Assembly: GCA_030323305.1 (NCBI GenBank)
Contig: CP106741.1
Location: forward strand, 5,999,501 to 6,063,500
DNA from: Paenibacillus sp. CC-CFT747
Lineage (GTDB): Bacteria; Bacillota; Bacilli; Paenibacillales; NBRC-103111
DNA: 64,000 bases
Reading direction: 5' to 3'
Shown here: piece by piece, positions 8,858 to 17,398 of the stretch
Layout: every line of letters starts with the position of its first letter
Numbering within the stretch: the stretch's first letter is position 1
The notes under the pieces: model-generated
The model's database searches: none
Told to the model about the DNA's origin: nothing
What the model saw: only the letters and a program-made list of their open reading frames with translations
Made by a program: the position numbers and the translations under genes

Positions 8858-9792
8858 TTAATCTGAAACATGAAGCACTATACGACCACGTCCGTGTCCT
8901 CGTTGGCTCATTTCGTGGGCAAGACCGGCTTCATACAAAGGAAATGTTCCGGCAATGGCGGTCTTCACGATCCCCTCTTCCATTAATTGAACAATGGCTT
9001 TCAAATCTTCACTTGTGGAAAGACGGCTCGGTTTTAATGCCCTAATGCCCAATTCCTGCGCTTTTTCCAATGACGGTTGTTCCAATAAGGAAACAAGAGT
9101 TCCTCCCGATTTTATTACAGCCCATGAGCGTTCAAGCGTTTCCCTCCCACGGTGTCAAGAACAAGGTCCACATCCTGCACGACTTGTTCAAACGATGTAG
9201 AGGAATAATCGATCACTAGATCTGCTCCCAATGACCGTACAAAATCCACATTTGCCGCAGAAGCTGTCCCAATTACATGCGCACCTTTCCATTTGGCGAA
9301 TTGGACAGCAAATAATCCGACTCCCCCAGCAGCTCCATGAATCAGGACCCGTTCTCCTGCTTGCAGCCCTCCATCATGTATTAGTGCCTGCCAAGCGGTT
9401 GCTGCACCACCTGATATCGTTGCTGCCTCATCAAAGCTGATGGAATAAGGCTTAAGAGCAAGAGATTTTGGAGAAGTTATCGTATACTCTGTGTATGTTC
9501 CAGTCGCACTTCTTCCGAACACAGGCTCCCCTTTCCGAAAGGTTGTAACACCTTCTCCAATTTCCTCGACGATCCCCGCCAATGAAGTGCCCGGGATATA
9601 GGGGAATGGAATCGAACGAACCTCTTTAAACAAACCTTGACGAAGTTTCCAATCTGCAGGCAAAACGCCGGCAGAAAGTATACGAATAAGAACTTCTCCT
9701 TCCTTTGGTTCGGGACATGGAATCCGTTCAAGCTTCATAACCTCGGGTCCGCCATACTGATAAACTTGGATAACGCTAATCATTTTTTTCAT
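8858..9792 (-). CDS. NAD(P)-dependent quinone/zinc-type alcohol oxidoreductase (frameshift near 9142)
   Basis: Medium-chain reductase of the quinone oxidoreductase type. The N-terminal GroES-like part (IPFPYIPGTSLAGIVEEIG) and the Rossmann fold (GERVLIHGAAGGVGLFAVQ) lie in one frame; the last 80 residues (SLEKAQELGIRALKPS, GRGRIVLHV) lie in another. They join if the coding-strand GGG at plus 9142-9144 is read as four Gs, giving DTVGGETLERSWAVIKSGG and a protein of about 311 residues, the normal family size. The start is ATG 9792 with GGAAAGGGC upstream. No zinc-binding cysteine cluster is seen, which fits the zinc-free quinone reductase branch. Confidence 0.85.
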
Positions 9793-9872
9793 ACTGCCCT
9801 TTCCTCCCTTTGGATCCACACCAAATAGAGACCATTCCAATACCAATTTTGATCTTTCGATAAAGGGAATAA

Positions 9873-10851
9873 CTACTCAAGTCGGGCATAACGTCGGTCA
9901 AGCAGCACCAGCAGGATGATCATCAACATCATTACACCCAGGACGATGCCGGCCTCCGTGGCCAGTACCCGTGCCAGCGGATACTCCGGGTAGGACTGCG
10001 AATCGGGGTGAATGGTGGAAAAGAGGTTGTAGGAGAACAGCATTCCGGAGGAGATCCATGCCGCCGCCATGGGAGGCAAGAACCTCCGCGACCCGCGGCG
10101 GGAGGTCAGCACCAGCAAGCCCCACGCCCCCGCTAAGGACCACACCCCGGTACTCAACGTCAGCAGTTGCCACCACACGTCGCGGCCATCCAGCAGGCCC
10201 GGGTCGATGCCGAGGGTGCCGCCCGCCGCCCAGAATACCTTGATGACGCCGAGCAGGATGCAGCCGGCTGCGGCTATCCTTGCCAGGGGATCTGCAGCTG
10301 CCGGGTATGTCCCTGCAGCTTCCCACTCTCGTTCAAACCGCCCAGTGCCTCGGGCCACCGTGCTTTGGCGTACCCCGCCAAGGCGAGTGGCAGGCATAGG
10401 CCGACCCCGATCAGGGAAACCATGACGAAGATCTGCTCGTAGGCCCAGAAGTCGGCGGCACCTGCCTCCATGTCCCGGTTCATAGCGGCCGGGCCGAGCA
10501 CCGGTGCTAGCAACAGCAGGGGAACGAGCAAACCGGTGCCCATCCACACGGGCAGGGCTACCAGCCACGCGGGCAGCCGTTCCCCCACGGCCGGCAGAAC
10601 GCCATCGCCAGCAGGATGCCGACCGCGGCGATAACCGCGGTTGCTGCGTTGATCGCGCGCCAACTGGCGTCGCCCATTTGCTCGGTCGGAAGGAAAAGGC
10701 CGAAAGTCCAGGCGATTTTGATCAGCAGATAGGGAGTCACCGCTAAGGCAGCACCATATCCGCAAATTCTTCGCATCTTCATTAATCGGGAGGCCCTCCA
10801 CTCTGTTGTTCCTGTCATGTCGTCAATGGTTGAGTTTTGTTCGTATTGCAT
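9873..10851 (-). CDS. GC-rich multi-span membrane protein, unknown function (two frameshifts)
   Basis: Three overlapping frames read as one protein of about 325 residues beginning at ATG 10851 behind AGGAGGTAAGAG. The first frame gives YGAALAVTPYLLIKIAWTFG; after an extra G in the run at plus 10582-10586 it continues GERLPAWLVALPVWMGTGLL; a second shift near 10320-10345 leads to ILLGVIKVFWAAGGTLG and a final VLGVMMLMIILLVLLD helix. About seven to eight membrane segments are expected. Base composition is clearly richer in G+C than the neighbours (many GCC/CGG codons), which suggests acquisition from a high-GC donor. I do not recognise the family. Confidence 0.7.
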
Positions 10852-10887
10852 GTTCTCTTACCTCCTAAACTAACTCTACAAGCGCCA

Positions 10888-11256
10888 CTAATTGGATTTT
10901 GAAGAGAACTGAAATCTGATGACAAGTAAGGTTTCCAGAACTAATAATACAAACAATATAATGATATGAGGAGCAAAGGCAAACGTAAGAAGCAGGGAAA
11001 CCAAAATCGTTAACAGCGTATTTGCCACATGACATACAACAAAAATTTTTGTCTGCCTTTGCTTTATGTTCATCAGAATATAATTTAAAAAAGCAACAAA
11101 AATCAGGGCTAACCCGGCACTCGCAAACCAAAGGTCATCGATTGTATATCCCTGGTAAGCGATTGGAGTTACAACAATATGCAAGACTCCAATAATAAAT
11201 ATAACGATAGCAATGGTTACAATTGATTTTCTCAATCTGTATATCCTCCTATTCAA
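10888..11256 (-). CDS. Small four-helix membrane protein, hypothetical
   Basis: A 122-residue protein with four predicted membrane helices (SIVTIAIVIFIIGVLHIVV, FASAGLALIFVAFLNYIL, IFVVCHVANTLLTILVSLL, HIIILFVLLVLETLLVI). It is AT-rich, unlike the next gene. It lies 36 bases upstream of the GC-rich membrane gene and downstream of the two-component terminator, so it may share a transcript with the former. No family is recognised. Confidence 0.7.
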   Translation of the reverse strand: MNRRIYRLRKSIVTIAIVIFIIGVLHIVVTPIAYQGYTIDDLWFASAGLALIFVAFLNYILMNIKQRQTKIFVVCHVANTLLTILVSLLLTFAFAPHIIILFVLLVLETLLVIRFQFSSKSN

Positions 11257-11318
11257 ACTCTAGATTGTGACCACATGGCCCCCCGTCGACCCATTCCTAA
11301 CACCTTTCCAAATAAAAT

Positions 11319-11362
11319 CACCTCAAATCCCACTTTACTCGTTAAATGGGAAATTGAGGTGA
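11319..11362 (-). terminator. Terminator after the histidine kinase gene
   Basis: Arms TCACCTCAATTTCCCA and TGGGATTTGAGGTGA on the minus strand with a 13-base loop, followed by TTTTATTT. Confidence 0.75.
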
Positions 11363-11376
11363 CCGGAAGGTTAAAT

Positions 11377-12711
11377 TTAGTTTAAGTTCTGGCTTAAATA
11401 ATGGATTATCCCGTTTGAAGAGCTAGATGTCTCCCACTCGATATCCATTTCTTTCGTCATTAAGGAGACGATGGACAGACCAATACCGGCCCCTTTCGAT
11501 TCTGTGTCGTGCTTTATTCCTTCTCCTTTATCTTCAATAAACAGGCACATGATGCCATTCCGTTCAACAAAACCAATCCCTATGTATAGACCGGATTGGG
11601 CATATCGGATCACGTTTTGCACCAGGTTATCCAGAATGCATCGAAGCCATAAGGGATCCACATTCCAATTCAGGACTTGGTCCGGCAAGTCTATCTCCAC
11701 TCGAAATCCTTCTTTTTCTAAGACAGGGTACCATTCCACAGCGGCATGGTGCATTTCCTCTATAACATCAATAATTTCCCGTTTTATGGGGTGTTTGCCC
11801 GCTGACAGCAAGGTATAGGTAAGCAGGTTTTCGAGTAATTTTCCAACATCATGGAGTTTTTTGATAATGATTTGCATGGACTTCGTTGCTCCGGGTGATG
11901 ATGGATTGCTCTGAACCGTGTAGGCATGCTGTTGAATGATGGTCATGGGTGTGCGGAGATCGTGAGAGATATTGGCGATCCATTGTTTTCGAAGGTTTTC
12001 CTCCTCCTTCTCCCGTGCCCTGCTGCTTTTCAATTGGGTCACCATCCGGTTAAAGGCTTTTTCCAGCTGTCCAATCTCATCGCTGTTGTTGACTGCGACT
12101 TCATCCGGTATCCCGTTATTTCCGGTATCAGACATTGCCGTTTGAAGTTTTACAAGCCTTTTGCGAATGCTAACAAAGAACAACAAGGATACCATCACGA
12201 TCGTAACACCTGCGACAATTATAAGGAGAATTAATAAGAGATCTTCATATACCGGCTTAATGGCGAGCGTCGTAGCGGATTTTGGGATCTGAAAAACCAT
12301 AAATCCTTTTTTGTCGTCTGTACCCATCGCAGCGGTTACGGTGAATAGGTCTTGTTCCTTCTTCCTATCGAGATAATGGATGAGGTTCGAGGGGGTCCAT
12401 TCATCGGGAATTTCTGAGATGCGCTTATGGATCACATGGGTTTTCCCAGCTTTGTCGACCCAAAAGAGCTCGGCTTTCGGATAACGTTCTTGTATCTTAC
12501 CCAGCTTTTCATTGATTGCAGGCTCATCCGCGTCATTTAGTTGTTCAGCTGCATGTTTCCACATTTCTTCTATTTCCAGTGGATCAAGTATCGCCTTTTG
12601 TTTAAGCAAAATGCCAGGCAAATAATAGAGGGCCGGCAAAATAGGCCACATGAGGATAGAGGCGAGGATCAGCAGGACATATTTGGTGACGAGCGATCTT
12701 CTAATATTCAT
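11377..12711 (-). CDS. Membrane sensor histidine kinase
   Basis: A 444-residue kinase. A membrane helix near residues 11-35 and a second near 157-182 bracket an extracellular sensor of about 120 residues; a HAMP-type linker with NNSDEIGQLEKAFNRM follows. The phosphoacceptor motif is NISHDLRTP with the histidine at 250. The ATPase part has DNLVQNVIRYA (N box), EDKGEGI and GAGIGLSI (G boxes). Its ATG overlaps the end of the response regulator gene by four bases, so the pair is translationally coupled. The signal is unknown; neighbouring small membrane proteins may be targets or partners, a common arrangement in Bacillales envelope-stress systems. Confidence 0.93.
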   Translation of the reverse strand: MNIRRSLVTKYVLLILASILMWPILPALYYLPGILLKQKAILDPLEIEEMWKHAAEQLNDADEPAINEKLGKIQERYPKAELFWVDKAGKTHVIHKRISEIPDEWTPSNLIHYLDRKKEQDLFTVTAAMGTDDKKGFMVFQIPKSATTLAIKPVYEDLLLILLIIVAGVTIVMVSLLFFVSIRKRLVKLQTAMSDTGNNGIPDEVAVNNSDEIGQLEKAFNRMVTQLKSSRAREKEEENLRKQWIANISHDLRTPMTIIQQHAYTVQSNPSSPGATKSMQIIIKKLHDVGKLLENLLTYTLLSAGKHPIKREIIDVIEEMHHAAVEWYPVLEKEGFRVEIDLPDQVLNWNVDPLWLRCILDNLVQNVIRYAQSGLYIGIGFVERNGIMCLFIEDKGEGIKHDTESKGAGIGLSIVSLMTKEMDIEWETSSSSNGIIHYLSQNLN

Positions 12712-13382
12712 AACTTCAACCTATACCCGATGCCGCGAATCGTCTCGATCAACTTCGGATGACTGGGATCAAGCTCTATTTTTTCACGCAAATGGCGGAT
12801 ATGCACCATTAAGGTTCGATCCCCTTTGATATAGAGATCTTCCCACACGGCTTCATATATCTGCCTTTGGGTTAGAATTTGATTGGGGTGATCGAGAAAA
12901 TACATAAAAATATGAAATTGTTTACCGGTCAGGACAATCTCCGTATTGGTTTCCGTATTCATAATGAGGTTGACTTTCCGGTCTAATTTCAAATGCCCCA
13001 ACTGCATAAGATCGACAGAGACAACGCCAGAGCGCCGGAGCAGAATTTGAATCCGCGCCTCTAGTTCGTCGGGATGATACGGCTTTGTCATATAGTCATC
13101 CGCAAAGGAAAGTCCCTGTAGTTTATCCTCCATGGAGGTTCTGGCTGTTAACATCATAATGGGTTTGTCAGGGTACTTTTGTTTAAGACGCTGTCCGATG
13201 GTATACCCATCTAACCCAGGAAGCATGATGTCTAACAGGACAAGATCGGCTTGCCCCATATGCTCCATTACATTTTGTCCGGAATTTAACCATATCACTT
13301 CATAACCCCGTCCGGTTAAAAAATCGCTGACCCATGATCCAATTTCCGGATCATCCTCAATATGTAAAATCGTTGAGTTCAT
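12708..13382 (-). CDS. OmpR/PhoB-family response regulator
   Basis: A 224-residue regulator with a receiver domain (acidic EDD at 9-11, phosphoacceptor D51 in LLDIMLPGLDG, K100 in MTKPY) and a C-terminal winged helix (TGKQFHIFMYFLDHPNQILT, RTLMVHIRHLREKIE, IRGIGYRL). The segment before ADDY is one residue shorter than usual. It is cotranscribed with the histidine kinase just downstream. The frame is intact. Confidence 0.95.
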   Translation of the reverse strand: MNSTILHIEDDPEIGSWVSDFLTGRGYEVIWLNSGQNVMEHMGQADLVLLDIMLPGLDGYTIGQRLKQKYPDKPIMMLTARTSMEDKLQGLSFADDYMTKPYHPDELEARIQILLRRSGVVSVDLMQLGHLKLDRKVNLIMNTETNTEIVLTGKQFHIFMYFLDHPNQILTQRQIYEAVWEDLYIKGDRTLMVHIRHLREKIELDPSHPKLIETIRGIGYRLKL

Positions 13383-13468
13383 CTCAAAAGTCCCTTCCTT
13401 ATAAAGGATGAGTAAAATTTTACACTAAGATAAGGGTTACTCCAAGAGAGCATCCACAATGGGCATCT

Positions 13469-13509
13469 AAAAAAGATCCCGCACACCATATTTGTGGCGC
13501 AGGATCTTC
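13469..13509 (-). terminator. Terminator after the 13572 gene
   Basis: On the minus strand, arms AGATCCTGCGCCAC and GTGTGCGGGATCT with a short loop, followed by TTTTT. Confidence 0.8.
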
Positions 13510-13571
13510 CGACGGATCTCCAGTATTTGGTGTGATTAAGGAAAGATTTTTTTGTTTAGGGCCAAAGTTAT

Positions 13572-13856
13572 CTATTCCGGCAAATGCTCCTTGCAAAACT
13601 CGGCGATCACAGCCTCTTCATCATCCTCCAGGTCAAAATCAAGAATCCGCTCAGTCGACCTCTCCCTGACATCGTGGGTTACGATCCCCGATACGTCTCC
13701 ATCCACTCTATACACCACCCGCACATACACTCCTTTATCCGTATGGAGCTCATCATCCTCCGGCACCTCTATGTCAATGATAAACTCAAACCGGTTGCCT
13801 GAAATAATTTGGAACGGGTCTTTTACCTGCTCCACCCTATAGGAAGTAATATTCAT
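13572..13856 (-). CDS. Small conserved protein, probably DUF6509 family
   Basis: A 94-residue acidic cytoplasmic protein. The chosen ATG at 13856 gives MNITSYRVEQVKDPFQIISG, then FEFIIDIEVPEDDELHTDKG and an acidic C-terminus ending DDEEAVIAEFCKEHLPE. The opening and the DIEV.EDDEL block resemble what I remember of DUF6509 proteins of Paenibacillus and Bacillus; the match is from memory. AAGGTAGGG lies upstream; a longer in-frame start exists at 13943 but adds residues that do not fit the family. No function is known. Confidence 0.7.
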   Translation of the reverse strand: MNITSYRVEQVKDPFQIISGNRFEFIIDIEVPEDDELHTDKGVYVRVVYRVDGDVSGIVTHDVRERSTERILDFDLEDDEEAVIAEFCKEHLPE

Positions 13857-14029
13857 GACCATCCCTACCTTCGTTTCGTATGAATTAACGGCCGACCGGC
13901 CGTCCTCTTCATAACAGTATATCCCATAATACAGCTCTCTCACCTTCGGCTTTTACAATAAAGTCGACCCATTAGATGTCTTCTTCCGTATAAGCCCTGA
14001 TTCCGCCTCTGTTGCGGTTGACTCCTATT

Positions 14030-14118
14030 GTCATCACATGCCGATCACTTCAGCCGCGTTCGCCGCATCCTTCACATGAAGGAAGGAGCTGATCCCACCG
14101 GTTGTCGCATCATCGCGC
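14030..14118 (-). pseudogene. Possible remnant of an NAD-dependent epimerase/reductase
   Basis: On the minus strand this short stretch encodes ATTGGISSFLHVKDAANAAE, which looks like the segment before the substrate-binding part of extended short-chain epimerases (SxLHVxDAAxA). It runs into a stop after about 25 residues, and nothing before or after in any frame continues the protein. If real, it is a small leftover of a deleted gene. Confidence 0.35.
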
Positions 14119-14125
14119 AAAGTTA

Positions 14126-14533
14126 TTAGGATATGACAATCGACAATTTGTAGTTGGCATGCTTATTCAAGTCCATCAAAAATTCATCCAGCCGTTCAAT
14201 GGATGGAAATCTGCATTCCATGAGATAGCAGCTATCCCCGCTGATTTTATAATTGTGGAGGATGAAGGTCTCCTGCGCTTTGACAAAGTCGAGGTACGGT
14301 TGATGACGGGGATCTTTTGTATAGATATTAAGAAAAGCATGGACAACGAACCCCAGTTTCGCTTGATTGACTCTAACGGTATAACCCTCAATGACTCCGT
14401 TCTCTTCCAACTTCACGACCCGGGATGCGGCCGCTTGCCCCGTCAAATGAACCTTCTCTCCCAGTTCCTTCATCGAGATCCTGCTTTTTCGGGATAACTC
14501 CTCCAGGATTCGCTTATCCGTATGGTCCAACAT
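14126..14533 (-). CDS. Lrp/AsnC-family transcription regulator
   Basis: A 135-residue regulator with an N-terminal helix-turn-helix (LDHTDKRILEELSRKSRISM, AAASRVVKLEENGVIEGYTV) and a C-terminal RAM ligand-binding domain in which GDSCYLMECRFPSIERLDEF contains the usual G-x-x-x-Y/L core. Start ATG 14533 has AGAGGG eight bases upstream; a TTG three codons earlier is less likely. Such proteins respond to amino acids as dimers or octamers. It is divergent from the metallo-hydrolase gene at 14709, a possible target. Confidence 0.92.
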   Translation of the reverse strand: MLDHTDKRILEELSRKSRISMKELGEKVHLTGQAAASRVVKLEENGVIEGYTVRVNQAKLGFVVHAFLNIYTKDPRHQPYLDFVKAQETFILHNYKISGDSCYLMECRFPSIERLDEFLMDLNKHANYKLSIVIS

Positions 14534-14708
14534 TAGATCCAACCCTCTTCAATTGTTTTTGTGACCCTGCCATCTATCCCTTTATCCAAAATAAACACCA
14601 TCCTTTCAAAATTCAAGTCAAACACGAAAAAGACTTGATTTCATCCCTGTAACTCCGTATGACGTATGGCGTAAACTTTACCCATCAAAAAGAAAAGGAG
14701 CTATAAAG

Positions 14709-15466
14709 ATGAAAGTTATCCTCATTCGAAACGCAACCCTGGTTGTGGAATATGCGGGAAATACGTTTCTGATCGATCCGTTTTTGGCCGATAAAGGCGC
14801 ATATCCTCCTTTCCCCAATTCCGTAAGGCAGGATCAATTCAACCCTTTGGTCGGTTTGCCGGCTTCCCTTGACGATATCATTAAAGTGGACGCCGTTATT
14901 CTGACTCATTTGCACTTGGATCACTTTGACGACACGGCCAAAGAAGCATTGCCCAAGGATATCCAAATGTTCGTACAGAACGAGGAAGACGCAATGGCAG
15001 TCAGAAACGATGGTTTCCGAAATGTTCAGGTATTAGGAGAAGATACGGCCTTTGAGGGGATCCGGGTCCAGAAAACCAAAGGCGAGCACGGAAGGGGGAG
15101 ATCCTGAAGCGGACCGGTGAAATATGTGGCGTCGTCTTCAAGCACCCCGATGAGAAAACGTTATATGTAGCCGGAGATACGGTATGGTACGAAGCCGTTC
15201 GGGAAACGATCGAGTCCCACCGCCCGGAAATTATCGTGGTTAACGGCGGAGACAATCAATTCCTGCAAGGCGGTTCCCTGGTCATGGGGAAAGAAGATAT
15301 CCTTGAGGTGTATAAGGCAGCTCCTAACGCAACCATCGTCTCCGTCCATATGGAAGCTGTAAACCACTGGACTTTATCCAGGAAAGAATTAAAAAGCTTT
15401 TTGCGGGAGAAAGGCATCGCTTCCCATGTACTCGTACCGGATGACGGAGAAGCCTATTCCTTCTAA
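14709..15466 (+). CDS. UlaG/UPF0173-like MBL-fold metal hydrolase (frameshift at 15094-15098)
   Basis: The first frame holds the metal motif THLHLDHFDD near residue 62 and the FLIDPFL strand; the second holds GVVFKHPDEKTLYVAGDT and a later histidine in VSVHMEAVNHW. Reading the run of five Gs at 15094-15098 as six joins them into about 252 residues, the normal size of L-ascorbate-6-phosphate-lactonase-like hydrolases. The start follows AAGGAG. The substrate is unknown. It is divergent from the Lrp-type regulator. Confidence 0.88.
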
Positions 15467-15612
15467 AAAGCACCCACAGGCAGGAGAGGTTTCTACAGGC
15501 AGCCATTAAGGCAGCCTGTTTTCTTGTGGAGTTTGATCTTCCAAAGATGACTGCTGATGCTTACAGGGATGACACGGACACAAATAGAGCCTGCGCGAGA
15601 CTTCTATAAGTC

Positions 15613-15869
15613 TTAGCCTACAAGGAGTTTGCTTATTTCATTCAAGTTCTCCGCAAAACCGACAAACACCTTGTCGCCGAGACGATGGTTGGGACGACCT
15701 GCTTTCCTGTCAGCTCCAAAACTTCTTTCGCATATTCGATATTTTCTTCGCAATTGTAGTCAACAAACGGAACTTGATTCTCTTTGAAATAGCGCTTGGC
15801 AAAGTGGCAGTCGCTGCAGGTCGGGATCGTATAAATTTTGATTGGTTCTTTCGGATCGATTTTCGGCAT
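15613..15869 (-). CDS. Glutaredoxin-family protein (frameshift near 15680)
   Basis: A small thioredoxin-fold protein with the redox pair CSDC (YTIPTCSDCHFAKRYF) and the cis-proline region GKQVVPTI. The first frame ends in a non-homologous tail; with one added base near 15677-15683 it continues GDKVFVGFAENLNEISKLLV and stops at 15613, giving about 85 residues, as expected. It is the last of six closely packed genes headed by csoR, so it may handle thiol or metal stress during copper exposure. Confidence 0.82.
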
Positions 15870-15883
15870 GGCCGTTCACTCCT

Positions 15884-16503
15884 TTACGCGACGATTTGTT
15901 TTAACTGCTCCATCGTGATCCGGTCCACGAATTTGCTGAACTTCTCTTTTCCTTTGGCTTGCTGCTTGTAGAAACCAATAAGCGTAGATACCACAAAGAC
16001 CATTCGTTCCTCTGTTATGCCGGAGACAAGCAGCCGTCCTGTCACCGTTTTGATGCCTTTAGGTTCTCCTCCAACATAAATATCGAACGTATCCCGCATT
16101 TTGACGACAGCGATATCCTTCAGCAGCGGCTCACTTGTGCCCAGCGCACAGCCTGCGTAGCCAATCTTCAGCGGCGTTGGCGTCGCGATGCCGGCGATCG
16201 CCCGATTCAAGATGCGAGCCGTCTCCAGACCGGCTCCTTCCGCGCCTTTGCAGAAGTTGCAGGCGATCAGGCTCTTGGTCGCAAACCCGGCCGGATACAC
16301 TTCCAAGCCGGCGTGCTCAAGCTCTTCCTGGATGGCTTCTCGCTTATCAAGAGGCACTTCCAAGTAAAGCTGCTTGAAGGAGGTCATTTCAATTTTGGTG
16401 TCCGAGCCGGCAACCGTACCAATTTTGGCAAGTTGATCCGGTGTAAATAGGCTTCCCCGACTTGAATCGCAGGCGATACCGCCAGTTTCGTCTTTTCTCC
16501 CAT
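15884..16503 (-). CDS. Sulfite/nitrite-reductase-like half-domain protein (frameshift at 16445)
   Basis: After adding one T to the coding TTT run (plus 16445-16447) the gene encodes about 206 residues: an N-terminal ferredoxin-like half domain (FKQLYLEVPLDKREAIQEEL) and a siroheme/4Fe-4S-type core with IACNFCKGAEGAGLETARI (cysteines 82 and 85) and IGYAGCALGTSEPL. Authentic sulfite/nitrite reductases have C-x5-C and C-x3-C; here the first pair is C-x2-C and only one cysteine is left in the second, so cluster and siroheme binding may differ. Start ATG 16503 has AAAGGGA upstream. It is the fifth gene of the csoR operon, 23 bases after the lipoprotein. Confidence 0.75.
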
Positions 16504-16526
16504 GATCATCTCCCTTTGCTCTTCCG

Positions 16527-17377
16527 TTATTTCACATGGACGACAAACGGTACGGTGATTACTTCGCCATTGTGCTGAAATTGTCCCCAAATTTTGAACG
16601 TGCCGCTTTGCGGAAAAGAAGTAGCAAATTTCGCATCGGGCCCGGTTGCTTTCTCATCGATCGAATGAACATGAAGATACTGATTCGCATCTTCCGAAAG
16701 AATCACGACGTGGCCGACCGCGCCTAAATATGGCTGCAGATTATAGATACCCTTTTTCGTCTTCGCGTCGCGTATGTTGAAAGTCAACGTCACGTCTTCT
16801 TTCGGTTTGGCGGCACTCATAGAGAGCTCAATTTCCTTGCCATCAACTTCTTTCACAAGATTGGCGTCAGCTGCAATCGCGGCATGCTTGCCTTCTTTGC
16901 CTTCCACCTTCACCCACTCGCTGAGCGTAGTATTGGTCCCGCCAGTCGGAATAAAATCCGCAAATACTTTGTACTCGCCGCCAGCCGGGAACGACGTCTT
17001 CACGGTAAATGTGCCGTCTCCCTTAAACTCCGGGTGAATGTGGTTAAAGAACGACAAATCATGATTGACGATAATGAGATGAAGCCATTTCTCATGATTG
17101 ACATCATATTGATTGACCGGTTTCCCGTCCTTATCCTTCACTTGAATGGTCAATTCCGTTTCTTCCTTTGCTTTTGCGGCGCCTGCGGGGAAGGAAAAGG
17201 ATGCTTGAAGATTCTCCGTCGTAGGTTTCGCATCTGCGCCATGGCCGCCTCCGTGCACCATATCTTCCGCCCCTTCTCTGAATGGCCTGCGGGCTTCTTA
17301 TCCTCTGCTTTGCCGCATGCGGCCAATACACTGAAAGCGAGAATCGCAGCAGCGACGAGGATGATTTTCTTCTTCAT
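16527..17377 (-). CDS. Secreted lipoprotein of a copper operon (frameshift at 17270-17273)
   Basis: The first 40 residues are a lipoprotein signal (VAAAILAFSVLAACG, lipobox LAAC) followed by a His/Gly-rich stretch; one added G in the GGGG run joins it to a 245-residue frame with VHGGGHGADAKPT. Two beta-rich repeats follow, each with strands such as ELTIQVKDKDGKPV and DVTLTFNIRDAKTKKG. Histidines in HLIIVNHDLSFFNHIHPEF and VVILSEDANQYLHVHSIDE are likely metal ligands. This type of extracellular protein is often found next to copper pumps; a copper-binding role outside the membrane is inferred from the operon. Confidence 0.78.
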
Positions 17378-17398
17378 GGTTATAACAACTCCGTTTCA

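Noticed and set aside
9873..10851. Three separate overlapping membrane genes
   Set aside because: The pieces line up end to end as one polytopic protein when a base is added in the C5 run at 10582-10586 and one near 10330.
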